Below are positions 20,315-28,537 of a stretch of DNA of 64,000 nt, piece by piece. The stretch spans positions 62,001 to 126,000 of the forward strand of contig JAGOAS010000002.1 in the NCBI GenBank assembly GCA_017983795.1, in the 5' to 3' direction. Under the pieces are notes generated by a model. That model did not search any database. It was not told the origin of the DNA and saw only the letters and a program-made list of their open reading frames with translations. A program made the position numbers and the translations under genes. This DNA is from Piscinibacter sp. (GTDB lineage Bacteria > Pseudomonadota > Gammaproteobacteria > Burkholderiales > Burkholderiaceae_C). The first letter of the stretch is position 1. Each line of letters starts with the position of its first letter.

Positions 20315-21613
20315 TCAGTGCGCTGCAGTCTGGTGTTGTACCTCAGGCCAGAGCCCATCGATCGCCTCGGCCATGCGCAGCGCAGCGCCGCGATGCTCGG
20401 CCGCGAAGGCGCGCGCGCGTTCGCCCGCGTGCGCGAGCGCCTGCGCATCGGCCAGCAGCGCGAGCGCGGCGTCGAGTGCGTCCGCTATGGTGTCGACGCG
20501 CCGCGCCGCGCCGGCCGCCGCAGCCAGTTCGGCGGCCTCGGCGAAGTTGAAGGTGTGCGGGCCCATCACCACCGGGCAGCCGCAGGCCGCGGCCTCGATC
20601 AGGTTCTGCCCGCCCAGCGGCGCGAAGCTGCCGCCCAGCAGCGCCACCTGGCCGAGCCCGTAGTAGAGCGGCATCTCGCGCATCGAGTCGCCCAACCAGG
20701 CGTCGGCGGCGAGTGCGCCCTCGTGCGGCATCTCGCCCCAGGCGCTGCGCCGCGCGATGCTCAACCCGGCGCCCTGCATCAGCGCCGCCACCTCGTCGAA
20801 GCGCTGCGGATGGCGCGGCACGATCACGAGCAAGGGCTTCCCGGCGAGCGCAGCGCGGCGCCGCGCCCAGGCCGCCAGCAGCGGCGCCTCCTCACCCTCG
20901 CGCGAGACGGCGAACAGCAGCACCGGCCGCGCGAGCGCCGCGCGCCAGGCCGCGCCACGCGCCACCAGGGCCGGATCGGGCGCCATGTCGTACTTGAGGT
21001 TGCCGCTGACGCGCACCTCGCGCGCGCCCGCCGAACGCAGCCGCTGCGCATCGGCCTCGCCCTGTGCCAGCACGAGCGCGAGCGCCTCGACCGCGGGGCG
21101 GATCAACGCGGCATAGCGCTCGCCCTGGCGCATGCTCTTCTCCGACAGGCGCGCGTTGGCGAGCACCAGCGGCACGCCCTGTGCGCGCGCCATCGGCAGC
21201 AGGTTGGGCCAGATCTCGGTTTCCATCAGCACGCCCAGCGCCGGGCGGAACTGCGCCAGGAAGCGCCGTACCGCGCCGGGCGTGTCGAAGGGCAGCCAGG
21301 CCTGGCGATCGCCTTCGCGCAGCAGCTCGCGCCCGGCCTCGCGGCCGGTGGCGGTGCTGGCCGTGAGCAGCAGCCGCAGCTCCGGCCGGCGTTGGCGCAG
21401 CGCGGCGATCAGCGCCGCCGCGGCACGCGTCTCGCCGAGCGACACCGCATGCACCCACAACCAGCCCGACGAGGGCGCGTCAGCGTAGAAGCCGAAGCGT
21501 TCGGCGAGCGCCTCGCGGTAGAGCGGCTCGGCGCGGCCGCGCCACCACAGGCGCAGCAGGTAGAGCGGCTGCGCCAGCCACAGCAGCGCGGAGTACAGCG
21601 CGCGCGCCGGCAT
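20315..21613 (-). CDS. waaA: 3-deoxy-D-manno-octulosonic acid (Kdo) transferase
   Basis: WaaA (KdtA) adds Kdo residues from CMP-Kdo to lipid IVA at the inner-membrane face, the first step of LPS core assembly. The 432-residue protein has a short N-terminal membrane-associated stretch, the N-terminal Glycos_transf_N domain ([45 protein letters not shown]) and a GT-B C-terminal half ([30 protein letters not shown]). The catalytic glutamate lies in VSLGET. It sits 24 bases downstream of the heptosyltransferase gene, so core-assembly steps are clustered. Confidence 0.95.
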   Translation of the reverse strand: MPARALYSALLWLAQPLYLLRLWWRGRAEPLYREALAERFGFYADAPSSGWLWVHAVSLGETRAAAALIAALRQRRPELRLLLTASTATGREAGRELLREGDRQAWLPFDTPGAVRRFLAQFRPALGVLMETEIWPNLLPMARAQGVPLVLANARLSEKSMRQGERYAALIRPAVEALALVLAQGEADAQRLRSAGAREVRVSGNLKYDMAPDPALVARGAAWRAALARPVLLFAVSREGEEAPLLAAWARRRAALAGKPLLVIVPRHPQRFDEVAALMQGAGLSIARRSAWGEMPHEGALAADAWLGDSMREMPLYYGLGQVALLGGSFAPLGGQNLIEAAACGCPVVMGPHTFNFAEAAELAAAAGAARRVDTIADALDAALALLADAQALAHAGERARAFAAEHRGAALRMAEAIDGLWPEVQHQTAAH

Positions 21614-21637
21614 GTCAGCCCCGCTCGATGAGCGCGG

Positions 21638-22621
21638 TCACGAAGCCGCGACCAGCACGTTGCTCCAGGCCAGCCAGGTGGCCTGCACGCTGGGCGGCCG
21701 CCCTTCCAGCGCGACCTGGTGTCGATGGCCGTGGTTGGCCTGCGGCCCGGTGCGCCAGGCGGTCGGAAAGTTGTAGAGCTGCACGTGCGGCAGATCCAGT
21801 GCCACGGCGATGTGGCTGAGGCCGCTGTCCACGCCGATCACGCCCTGCGTGAGCGCGAGGCGGTCGAGCACGCCGTCCAGCGGCAGCGAGGGCCAGACCT
21901 CGACGTGAAAGGCCTTCTCGAACTGCAAGCCGGCGGCGATCATCTCGGCGCGCGTGTGCTCCAGCTCGTTGCCCTGCGGCAGGCCGATGCGCCAGCCGGC
22001 CTCGATGACACGCTTGCCGAGCTGCACCCAGTGCTCGACCGGCCAGAGCTTGTCGTCGCGCGAGGTGCCGTGCACGAAGGCCACCGTCGGGCTGGCGGTG
22101 CGGAAGACGCGCTGCTTGGGGTTGAGGCCGTACTTGGGCGGCCCCTCGGGCGCGCGGCCGAGCGCCGCGCCCACCAGCACGCGCGAGCGGTCCATCGCAT
22201 GGATGTGCGGCTCGACGCGGATGGCGTGATCCACCAGCCAGCCGGCCGGCGCCTCGTAGCTCGAGCCCTCGGTCTGGTTGGCCAGGCCGAAGCGCGTGCC
22301 GCGCGCCAGCTTGGCGACGATGGCCGACTTGGTGAGGCCTTGCAGGTCGATCACCGCGTCGTATTGCTCCTCCTGCAGCTGCGCCTTGAAGGCGCGCCAC
22401 TCGGCGCGCGTCGCGCCCGTCCACCAGGCACGCCGCCAGCGGCGCATCGGGCACTCGATGACGCGCCGCACGCCGGCCACGCGCCGCACCAGCGGCGCGA
22501 AGGCCGGCTCGACCACCCAGTCGATCACCGCCTCGGGATGGACGGCGCGGATGTCCTGCACCGCCGGCATGGCGTGCACGACATCACCGAGCGAAGACAG
22601 CTTGACGATCAGGACTTTCAA
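21638..22621 (-). CDS. waaC: Lipopolysaccharide heptosyltransferase I
   Basis: WaaC transfers L-glycero-D-manno-heptose from the ADP-sugar to Kdo2-lipid A. The 327-residue GT9 protein starts MKVLIVKLSSLGDVVHAMPA, the exact family N-terminus, from a TTG codon at 22621. It further shows VIDLQGLTKSAIVAKLARG, FVHGTSRDDKLWPVEHW and GVIGVDSGLSHIAVALD (nucleotide-sugar site). It precedes waaA and follows the phosphomannomutase gene by 16 bases, consistent with a surface-polysaccharide operon. Confidence 0.95.
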   Translation of the reverse strand: MKVLIVKLSSLGDVVHAMPAVQDIRAVHPEAVIDWVVEPAFAPLVRRVAGVRRVIECPMRRWRRAWWTGATRAEWRAFKAQLQEEQYDAVIDLQGLTKSAIVAKLARGTRFGLANQTEGSSYEAPAGWLVDHAIRVEPHIHAMDRSRVLVGAALGRAPEGPPKYGLNPKQRVFRTASPTVAFVHGTSRDDKLWPVEHWVQLGKRVIEAGWRIGLPQGNELEHTRAEMIAAGLQFEKAFHVEVWPSLPLDGVLDRLALTQGVIGVDSGLSHIAVALDLPHVQLYNFPTAWRTGPQANHGHRHQVALEGRPPSVQATWLAWSNVLVAAS

Positions 22622-22637
22622 GCGCGCGCCCGTCCGG

Positions 22638-24029
22638 TCAGTGTGCCGCGGCGGCGAAGGTGGCGTCGGGCTTGACGGCGCGCAGCGCGGCCATCATGTC
22701 GGCCTCGATGCGGTGCAGCGCCTCGGGGGTGTGGCCCTCGAAGCGCAGCACCAGCACCGGCGTGGTGTTGGAGCTGCGCACCAGGCCGAAGCCGTCGTCG
22801 TACTCGACGCGCACGCCATCGATGGTCACCACTTCCTTGGCGCCGGGGAACTTGGCGCTGGCCTGCAGGCGCTCCACCACCTGCTTCGGTTCGCCCTCGG
22901 CGCAAGGCACGTTCAGCTCGGGCGTGCTGAAGCTGGTGGGCAGCGCATCGAGCACGGCGCTCGGGTTCTTGGCGCGCGACAGGATCTCCAGCATGCGCGC
23001 CGCGGTGTAGGTGGCGTCGTCGAAGCCGTACCAGCGCTCGCCGAAGAAGATGTGGCCGCTCATCTCGCCGGCGATGGGCGCGCCGATCTCGCGCATCTTG
23101 GCCTTGATCAGCGAGTGGCCGGTCTTCCACATCAGCGGCACGCCGCCGGCGGCGCGGATCGCCGGCGCGAGGCGCTGCGTGCACTTGACGTCGAAGATCA
23201 CGGTCGCGCCCCGGTTGCGGCTGAGCACGTCCTGCGCGAGCAGCATCAGCTGGCGGTCCGGGTAGATCACGTGGCCGTCGACCGTGACGACGCCGAGGCG
23301 GTCGCCGTCGCCGTCGAAGGCCAGGCCCAGCTCGGCGCCGGTGGCCTTCACCGTGCGGATCAGGTCGGCCAAGTTCTCCGGCTTGCTCGGATCGGGGTGG
23401 TGGTTGGGGAAGTCGCCATCGACTTCCGAATACAGCTCGATCACCTCGCAGCCCAGCGCGCGCAGGATGGCCGGTGCCGAGGCGCCGGGGATGCCGTTGC
23501 CCGAGTCGACCACGATCTTCATCTTGCGCGCGAGCTTGCAGTCGCCCGCGATGCGCGCGCTGTATTCGGGCACGATGTCCATCGCCGCGGCGCGGCCCGG
23601 CTTGCGCACATAGTCCTCGGCTTCGATGCGCCGGCGCAGGCCCTGGATGGCGTCGCCGTAGATGGCCTTGCCGGCCAGCACCATCTTGAAGCCGTTGTAG
23701 TCCTTGGGGTTGTGGCTGCCGGTGACCTGGATGCCGCTCGAGCAGCCATGCTTGCCGCGCGTGGCGGCCACGTAGTAGAGCATCGGCGTGGTGACGGCGC
23801 CGAGGTCGACCACGTCCAGCCCGGTCGAAGCCAGGCCACGCACCAGCGCCGCCACCAGGCCCGGGCCGGAGAGGCGCCCGTCGCGCCCCACCGCCACCGC
23901 GCGTTCGCCGGCGGCGACGGCTTCGCTGCCGAAGGCGCGGCCGAGCTGCTCGGCAAAGTTCTCATCGATGGTCTTGCCGACCACGCCGCGGATGTCATAG
24001 GCCTTGAAGATGCTCGGGTCGACTTGCAT
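22638..24029 (-). CDS. Phosphomannomutase/phosphoglucomutase
   Basis: This 463-residue alpha-D-phosphohexomutase interconverts hexose 6- and 1-phosphates for LPS and other polysaccharide precursors (AlgC-like). Its four domains are marked by FKAYDIRGVVG, the phosphoserine loop QVTGSHNPKDYNGFK, the Mg2+ loop LAFDGDGDRLGVV, the sugar-binding GEMSGHIFF and the phosphate-binding loop near RSSNTTPVLVLRFEG. The ATG at 24029 is preceded on the minus strand by a -10-like TACAAT at 24057-24062. It heads the waaC-waaA-aroQ run. Bifunctionality (mannose and glucose) is typical but not proven here. Confidence 0.93.
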   Translation of the reverse strand: MQVDPSIFKAYDIRGVVGKTIDENFAEQLGRAFGSEAVAAGERAVAVGRDGRLSGPGLVAALVRGLASTGLDVVDLGAVTTPMLYYVAATRGKHGCSSGIQVTGSHNPKDYNGFKMVLAGKAIYGDAIQGLRRRIEAEDYVRKPGRAAAMDIVPEYSARIAGDCKLARKMKIVVDSGNGIPGASAPAILRALGCEVIELYSEVDGDFPNHHPDPSKPENLADLIRTVKATGAELGLAFDGDGDRLGVVTVDGHVIYPDRQLMLLAQDVLSRNRGATVIFDVKCTQRLAPAIRAAGGVPLMWKTGHSLIKAKMREIGAPIAGEMSGHIFFGERWYGFDDATYTAARMLEILSRAKNPSAVLDALPTSFSTPELNVPCAEGEPKQVVERLQASAKFPGAKEVVTIDGVRVEYDDGFGLVRSSNTTPVLVLRFEGHTPEALHRIEADMMAALRAVKPDATFAAAAH

Positions 24030-24074
24030 GGGCTCGCTTCGGATGAGAATCGGGGCATTGTAGGGAGGCCCGCC

Positions 24075-24824
24075 CTGGACCCGTCACTGATCGTCATCAT
24101 CCTGGGGGCTGCGCTGGCCGGCTTCATCCAGGGCCTGTCGGGCTTCGGCTTCGGCCTCACCGCGATGGCGGTCTGGGCCTGGGCGCTGGAGCCGCGCCTG
24201 GCCGCGGTGCTGGCCGTGGCGGGCGCGCTCACCGGCCAGCTGCTCGCCGCCTTCACCGTGCGGCGCGGCTTCGACGCGCTGCGCGTCGCGCCCTTTCTCG
24301 TCGGCGGCCTGCTGGGCTTGCCGCTCGGCCTGTGGCTGCTGCCGCGGCTGGACGTGCCCCTCTTTCGCGCCGTGCTGGGCGGATTGCTCGTCACCTGGTG
24401 CCCGCTGATGCTGCTGGCGCCGCGCCTGCCGCGCATCACGCGCGGTGGCCGCATCGGCGACGCTGCTTCGGGCATCGCCGGCGGCGTGATGGGTGGGCTG
24501 GGCGGCTTCACCGGCGCCATCCCGACGCTGTGGTGCACGCTGCGCGGCTTCGACAAGGACGGCCAGCGCGCCATCATCCAGAACTTCAACCTGGCGATGC
24601 TGTCGGTGACCTTCGTCGCCTACCTCGCCAAGGGTTTCGTCACGCCGGCGATGCTGCCCTCGCTGGCGATCGTGCTGCCGGCCATGCTGCTGCCGGCGCT
24701 GATCGGCATGCGCGTCTACATCGGCATCAGCGAAGTGGCATTCCGGCGCATCGTGCTGCTGCTGTTGACGGCCTCGGGCGTGGCGCTGCTGGCGGCGGCC
24801 GTGCCCGTGCTGCTGAGCCGTTAG
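24075..24824 (+). CDS. TSUP (TauE/SafE) family permease, CTG start
   Basis: The 249-residue product has eight or so hydrophobic segments and the TSUP repeat motif GFIQGLSGFGFGL near the N-terminus and GGVMGGLGGFTGAIPTLW in the second half. These transporters move sulfite, sulfoacetate or other anions, or thiosulfate-type compounds; the substrate here is unknown. No ATG, GTG or TTG lies in frame near the N-terminus. A GGGAGG sequence sits 6 bases before a CTG codon at 24075, so initiation at CTG (LDPSLIVIILG) is proposed. It is divergent from the phosphomannomutase gene and convergent with imuB. Confidence 0.85.
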   Translation: MDPSLIVIILGAALAGFIQGLSGFGFGLTAMAVWAWALEPRLAAVLAVAGALTGQLLAAFTVRRGFDALRVAPFLVGGLLGLPLGLWLLPRLDVPLFRAVLGGLLVTWCPLMLLAPRLPRITRGGRIGDAASGIAGGVMGGLGGFTGAIPTLWCTLRGFDKDGQRAIIQNFNLAMLSVTFVAYLAKGFVTPAMLPSLAIVLPAMLLPALIGMRVYIGISEVAFRRIVLLLLTASGVALLAAAVPVLLSR

Positions 24825-24830
24825 GGCCGT

Positions 24831-26345
24831 TCAGGCGAAGCGGCCGTGCAGGAACCAGCCGCTGCCGGCCCCGCCTGACAGACGGCTGCGGTAGAGCCAG
24901 ACCAGCGCGCCGCCGGCCTCCTCGGCGATGAAGTAGTCACGCTCGGCGAGCTCGTGATCCCACCAGCCGGCCTCGATGCGCTCCGGGCCGCTGAGCAGTT
25001 GCAGCTCGCGGCCACCGAGCAGCGGCCGCTCGTCGCGCGCCGCCAGCGGCTCGGGTGGCGCGAGCAGCCACACCGGGCGCAGCGGCATCACGGGCAGCTC
25101 GAACGGCGCGCCGCGCTGGGCGAGGCGCGCCGGCTGCGCCGGCTTGAGCTGGCTGGCACGCTCGGGGCGGTGGTCGTGCACCGCATGCAAGGTCTGCACG
25201 CGCTCGACGCCCAGGCGCGCCTGCAAGCGTTCGACCAGCCGCACCAGGCCCTCGCGCTCGCTGGCCGCGCTCGGGAACAGCTCGCCGCTGGGCGCCTCGC
25301 CGGGCACGATGGCGCAGGAGGCGAGGCTCAGCTCCAGCGTCGGCGCCGGCAGCTGCACCTGCATCAGCCGCTCGCGCAGCAGCACCTGCAGGTGCGCCGG
25401 GTCGCGCGAGGGTTCGGCCAGCGCCACCTCCAGCAGCGTCTGCGGCGGCACCTGCGCATCGCTGCGCCAGCGCGGCTCGTGCTGCATCGCCAAGGTGAAG
25501 CCGCGCACCAAGGCATGCTGCGCGGCCAGCCAGGTAGACAGGCGCGCCAGCAGCATCGCGGCGGCATGCAGCACCTGCTCGGCGCTGTCGGCGCGTGCGA
25601 ACAGTTCGAGGCGGCTCTCGAAGCGCGGCGGCAGCGTGATCGGCACGCGCGGATCGGGCCGCTCGCCGTAGGCACAGTCGAGATCGGCCAGCAGCGCCGT
25701 GCCGAAGCGCCGCGCCAGCCCCGAGCGCGGCAGGCGGCGCAGATCCGACAAGGTCGACAAGCCCATGCCCTGCAGCGCCTCCCAGTGCTCGCGCCCGGGC
25801 CCGAGCAGCCACACCGGCAGCGCATCGAGCGCGCGCTGCAGCGCCGCCGGCTCCTGCACGTGCACGCGCCGCGGGCCGCGCGCGAGCAGCGCGGCGCCCA
25901 GCGGCGTGGGCGCGCTGGCGGCGCGGATGCGGTGGCCCAGCGGCGTCACCACCTCGCGCAGCCGCTGCAGCAGCTTCACCGGCCCGCCGAAGTAGCGCAG
26001 GCTGGCGCGCACCTCGAGCAGCACGGTGTCGGCGCTGCGCTGCGGATCGAAGCTGTCCTGCACGCACACGCTGGGCGTGAAGGCCAGCGCCGCATGCGCC
26101 ACGGCGCTCAGCGCGGCGGCATCGCGCGCGGCATCCGCCTGGCCGATGCGCAGATCGGGCGCGAGCGCCAGCGCGGTGGCGCGCTTCTGCCCCGGCTCGA
26201 CGCCGAGCGCATGCGCCGCGGCATTGGCGGCGACGATGTGCAAGGCATCTTCCAGCGCGAGCGGCGCTTCGGCCTCGCCCTGCGCCAGCGTGGCGGCGAA
26301 GGCCTCCAGCGACAGCAAGGGCAGGTGCAGCGCGATCCAGAACAT
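24831..26345 (-). CDS. imuB: Y-family DNA polymerase-like protein ImuB
   Basis: ImuB is a catalytically dead Y-family polymerase that bridges the beta clamp to the translesion polymerase DnaE2 during SOS mutagenesis. The 504-residue protein starts MFWIALHLPLLSLEAF, where active polymerases have the acidic metal-binding motif, so catalysis is not expected. The palm/fingers block (LLEVRASLRYFGGP), the helix-hairpin-helix region (LQGMGLSTLSDLRRLPRSGL) and the C-terminal PLRPVWLLAPPEPL are family features. It lies 22 bases downstream of imuA, under one LexA box. No dnaE2 follows. Confidence 0.93.
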   Translation of the reverse strand: MFWIALHLPLLSLEAFAATLAQGEAEAPLALEDALHIVAANAAAHALGVEPGQKRATALALAPDLRIGQADAARDAAALSAVAHAALAFTPSVCVQDSFDPQRSADTVLLEVRASLRYFGGPVKLLQRLREVVTPLGHRIRAASAPTPLGAALLARGPRRVHVQEPAALQRALDALPVWLLGPGREHWEALQGMGLSTLSDLRRLPRSGLARRFGTALLADLDCAYGERPDPRVPITLPPRFESRLELFARADSAEQVLHAAAMLLARLSTWLAAQHALVRGFTLAMQHEPRWRSDAQVPPQTLLEVALAEPSRDPAHLQVLLRERLMQVQLPAPTLELSLASCAIVPGEAPSGELFPSAASEREGLVRLVERLQARLGVERVQTLHAVHDHRPERASQLKPAQPARLAQRGAPFELPVMPLRPVWLLAPPEPLAARDERPLLGGRELQLLSGPERIEAGWWDHELAERDYFIAEEAGGALVWLYRSRLSGGAGSGWFLHGRFA

Positions 26346-26367
26346 GGCGCGAGCGGCTCCACGAGCG

Positions 26368-27114
26368 TCAGCCGAGATCGATGAAGGTGGCCACCGGGAG
26401 CGACGGCACGCGCTGCGCGCGCTCCGTGCGTTCCGGGCGCCGGCGCGCCCAGGCCGCCTCCGAGAGCACCGGCGGCAGCGCCAGCACGATGGGTGCTTCG
26501 CGCGGCGGGCCGCGGCGCTTGAGCACGCGCAGCGCCAGCGCATCGGGGCCGGCGGCGCGCAGCGAAAGGCGCAGCGGCGCGGCGCTCGGGCGCTCGGCGG
26601 CGGCCGCTTCGCGCATCACGAAGGCGGCGCCGTCGTGCGCCTGCGCGGCCAGCTGCAGGCGGCGCAGACGCTCGGGGCGCAGCCGCGGCGGCAGCCAGGC
26701 GAGCAGCGCACCCACGTGGCCGCTCTTGAGCGCCTGCTCGAAGGCCCAGAGCCTGTCGTGGCCGCCGCTGCCGGGCTGTGTCTGCACCACCAGCAGTTGC
26801 GCCACGTCCAGCCCGAGCTGCGCCAGCGCCCAGGCCGAGAGCTGCGCCGGCGGATCGAACAGCATCACCAGCCGGCCATCGCGCTGCGCGGCGGCGAGGC
26901 CGGGCGCGAGCAGACGGATCTCGCCGATGCCCGGCTGCGGCAGCAGCAGCTCGGTGAGCGCGCGGCGCGGCCAGCCGCCGCCGGGCAGCTGGGCGTCGAG
27001 CTCGGCGAAGCCGCTGGCCACGCCGTCGCCGCGCGCACGGCCGAGCTGGTGGCCGAGCCACAGCGCGGGGTGCAGGTCTTGCGGGGCGATGAGAGCGGCG
27101 GGCATGGGGTCCAT
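26368..27114 (-). CDS. imuA: Translesion synthesis accessory protein ImuA
   Basis: ImuA is a RecA/SulA-like fold protein that works with ImuB and DnaE2 in damage-induced mutagenesis. The 248-residue protein shows WLGHQLGRARGDGVASGFAELDAQLPGGGWPR at its N-terminus (two pieces of the family signature), LLLPQPGIGEIRLLAP and LVMLFDPPAQL. The ATG at 27114 is only 5 bases from the LexA box and has no Shine-Dalgarno sequence, so the mRNA may be almost leaderless; an ATG three codons later is the alternative. It is divergent from a GNAT gene. Confidence 0.92.
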   Translation of the reverse strand: MDPMPAALIAPQDLHPALWLGHQLGRARGDGVASGFAELDAQLPGGGWPRRALTELLLPQPGIGEIRLLAPGLAAAQRDGRLVMLFDPPAQLSAWALAQLGLDVAQLLVVQTQPGSGGHDRLWAFEQALKSGHVGALLAWLPPRLRPERLRRLQLAAQAHDGAAFVMREAAAAERPSAAPLRLSLRAAGPDALALRVLKRRGPPREAPIVLALPPVLSEAAWARRRPERTERAQRVPSLPVATFIDLG

Positions 27115-27119
27115 TTGAA

Positions 27120-27139
27120 TACTGTACTTTTATACAGTA
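27120..27139. promoter_or_regulatory. LexA (SOS) box controlling imuA-imuB
   Basis: The element fits the proteobacterial LexA consensus exactly at its core: CTGT at 27122-27125, eight AT-rich bases, ACAG at 27134-27137, flanked by TA and TA. It sits between divergent imuA and the GNAT gene, abutting the imuA start. Repression by LexA and induction by DNA damage follow from known imuAB regulation. Confidence 0.92.
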
Positions 27140-27199
27140 ATCAACTCAAGCACCCGGCCACTTTTCAGGCACGATCCGTGAACCGATCACGCCACTGCC

Positions 27200-27730
27200 A
27201 TGCCCGACCTCCCCCGCCTCCCCGCGCACTGCACGCTGCGAACCCACCGCCCCGGCGACATCGGCTGGGTGATCTCGCGCCACGGCGCGCTGTATGCGCA
27301 GGAATACGGCTTCGACGGCCGCTTCGAGGCGCTGGTGGCGCGCATCGGTGCCGACTTCCTCGAACGCTTCGACGCGCAGCGCGAAGCCTGCTGGATCGCC
27401 GAGCGCGACGGCGTCAGCGTCGGCTGCGTGGCGCTGGTACAGGCACGCGACGAGAAGACCGGCCAGCCCCTGCCCGACACCGCGCAGCTGCGCCTGCTGC
27501 TGGTCGAGCCGGCCGCGCGCGGCCTGCGCCTGGGCGAGCGGCTGGTGGCCGAATGCGAACGCTTCGCGCGCGAACGCGGCTACCGCCGCATCGTGCTGTG
27601 GACCGACTCCAACCTCGCCGCGGCGCGCGGCATCTACCGCAAGGCCGGCTACCGCCTGACCGGCAGCGAGCCCCACCGCAGCTTCGGCCCGGATGTGGTC
27701 GGCGAATCCTGGGAACTGCTGCTGACGTGA
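27200..27730 (+). CDS. GNAT-family N-acetyltransferase
   Basis: The 176-residue protein transfers an acetyl group from acetyl-CoA to an amine; the substrate is unknown. GNAT features are RPGDIGWVISRHGALYAQEYGF (N-terminal block of the MarR-GNAT subfamily), LRLLLVEPAARGLRLGERLV (motif A, the pyrophosphate-binding loop) and NLAAARGIYRKAGYRLTG (motif B). It shares its upstream gap with the LexA box, but whether LexA affects it is unclear. Homologues fused to a MarR domain exist; this one stands alone. Confidence 0.88.
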   Translation: MPDLPRLPAHCTLRTHRPGDIGWVISRHGALYAQEYGFDGRFEALVARIGADFLERFDAQREACWIAERDGVSVGCVALVQARDEKTGQPLPDTAQLRLLLVEPAARGLRLGERLVAECERFARERGYRRIVLWTDSNLAAARGIYRKAGYRLTGSEPHRSFGPDVVGESWELLLT

Positions 27731-27753
27731 AACACGGCATCTGCCCCGCTGCT

Positions 27754-27797
27754 CCGTTCGGGCTGTCGAAGCCCTCTTCCCTGCTCAGGGCGAACGG
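27754..27797. repeat. REP-like palindromic element (degenerate)
   Basis: The 44-base element has outer arms CCGTTCGGGCTG (27754-27765) and CAGGGCGAACGG (27786-27797), with TCGAAGCCC in between. It matches, in shortened form, the palindrome I know as frequent between genes in Burkholderiales genomes. It is the only copy I see in this window. Confidence 0.6.
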
Positions 27798-27848
27798 TTG
27801 TTGCGCGAGGGCGGGCGCTGGTATTACCTCGACGGCGACGTCGGCTGA
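27798..27848 (+). pseudogene. 3' remnant of a ychJ/SEC-C-like gene
   Basis: Right after the REP-like element an open frame reads LLREGGRWYYLDGDVG and stops at 27846-27848. This matches the C-terminal end of YchJ-type proteins, in which an acidic/basic helix is followed by GxWYYxDG. No start or upstream domain remains; the preceding 44 bases are the repeat and before that the GNAT gene ends. It therefore looks like the residue of a deleted gene, 4 bases from the stop of the convergent membrane-protein gene. Confidence 0.5.
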
Positions 27849-27852
27849 TCGA

Positions 27853-28389
27853 TCAGGCGAACTCCTGCCTGACCGCTGCCGACATCAGCCGGCGGATGAT
27901 CCAGCCCAGCAGCGCGCAGGCCGCCAGCGTCAGCGCCACGCCCAGCGTGCGCGCCGCGGTGACGAAGCCGCCGAATACGCCGAGCGCCTGCTCGGGCAGC
28001 GGCGCGCTCTTGAGCGTGCTCTCGACCACCGACTGCAGCACCTCGTGCTGGAACCACAGCCCCAGCAGGTGGAAGACGATGGCCAGCACCAGCAGGCCGA
28101 TGAAGGCGCGGCGCGCCCAGTCCAGGCGCAGCAGCAGGCCGATGGCCGAGGCCAGCGTGGCCAGCGAGAGCACCAGCCCCGCACCCACCACCCAGGGCAG
28201 GTAGGCGATCAACAGGCCGGTCAGCAGCGGCAGCGCCGCGCCGTGGCTGCGCCAGCCGGGCAGCAGCGAGGCCACCGCCGCGTTCTGCACCACCGCCGAG
28301 GCCACCGCCAGCAGCGACAGCGCGATGAACACCCAGGCCACCGTCGTGACGAACAGCGAACGGGCTCCGACGTTGAAGGTTTGCGGCAT
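27853..28389 (-). CDS. Integral membrane protein of unknown function
   Basis: The 178-residue product has four predicted membrane segments: VTTVAWVFIALSLLAVASAV, the GLLIAYLPWVVGAGLVLSLA region, RAFIGLLVLAIVFHLLGLW and the C-terminal TLGVALTLAACALLGWIIRRL. No enzymatic or transporter motif is visible, and I do not assign a family. The start at 28389 has GGAG 9 bases upstream; the in-frame extension to 28590 is rejected because it has no such site and would overlap the next gene's end. It is flanked by the 2-oxoacid oxidoreductase operon. Confidence 0.78.
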   Translation of the reverse strand: MPQTFNVGARSLFVTTVAWVFIALSLLAVASAVVQNAAVASLLPGWRSHGAALPLLTGLLIAYLPWVVGAGLVLSLATLASAIGLLLRLDWARRAFIGLLVLAIVFHLLGLWFQHEVLQSVVESTLKSAPLPEQALGVFGGFVTAARTLGVALTLAACALLGWIIRRLMSAAVRQEFA

Positions 28390-28537
28390 GGTGGCGTCTC
28401 CGGTGCAGCGCTGCTGTGCAGCGTTGTCCGGAATTGTGGGCAGCACCCTGTGACAGGACATCCCAAGCCCGCAGGTTTTCCCCGCGAGCACGGGGGATGG
28501 CTGTGACGCGGCCGCCACAACCGCACGGCCGAACGCC

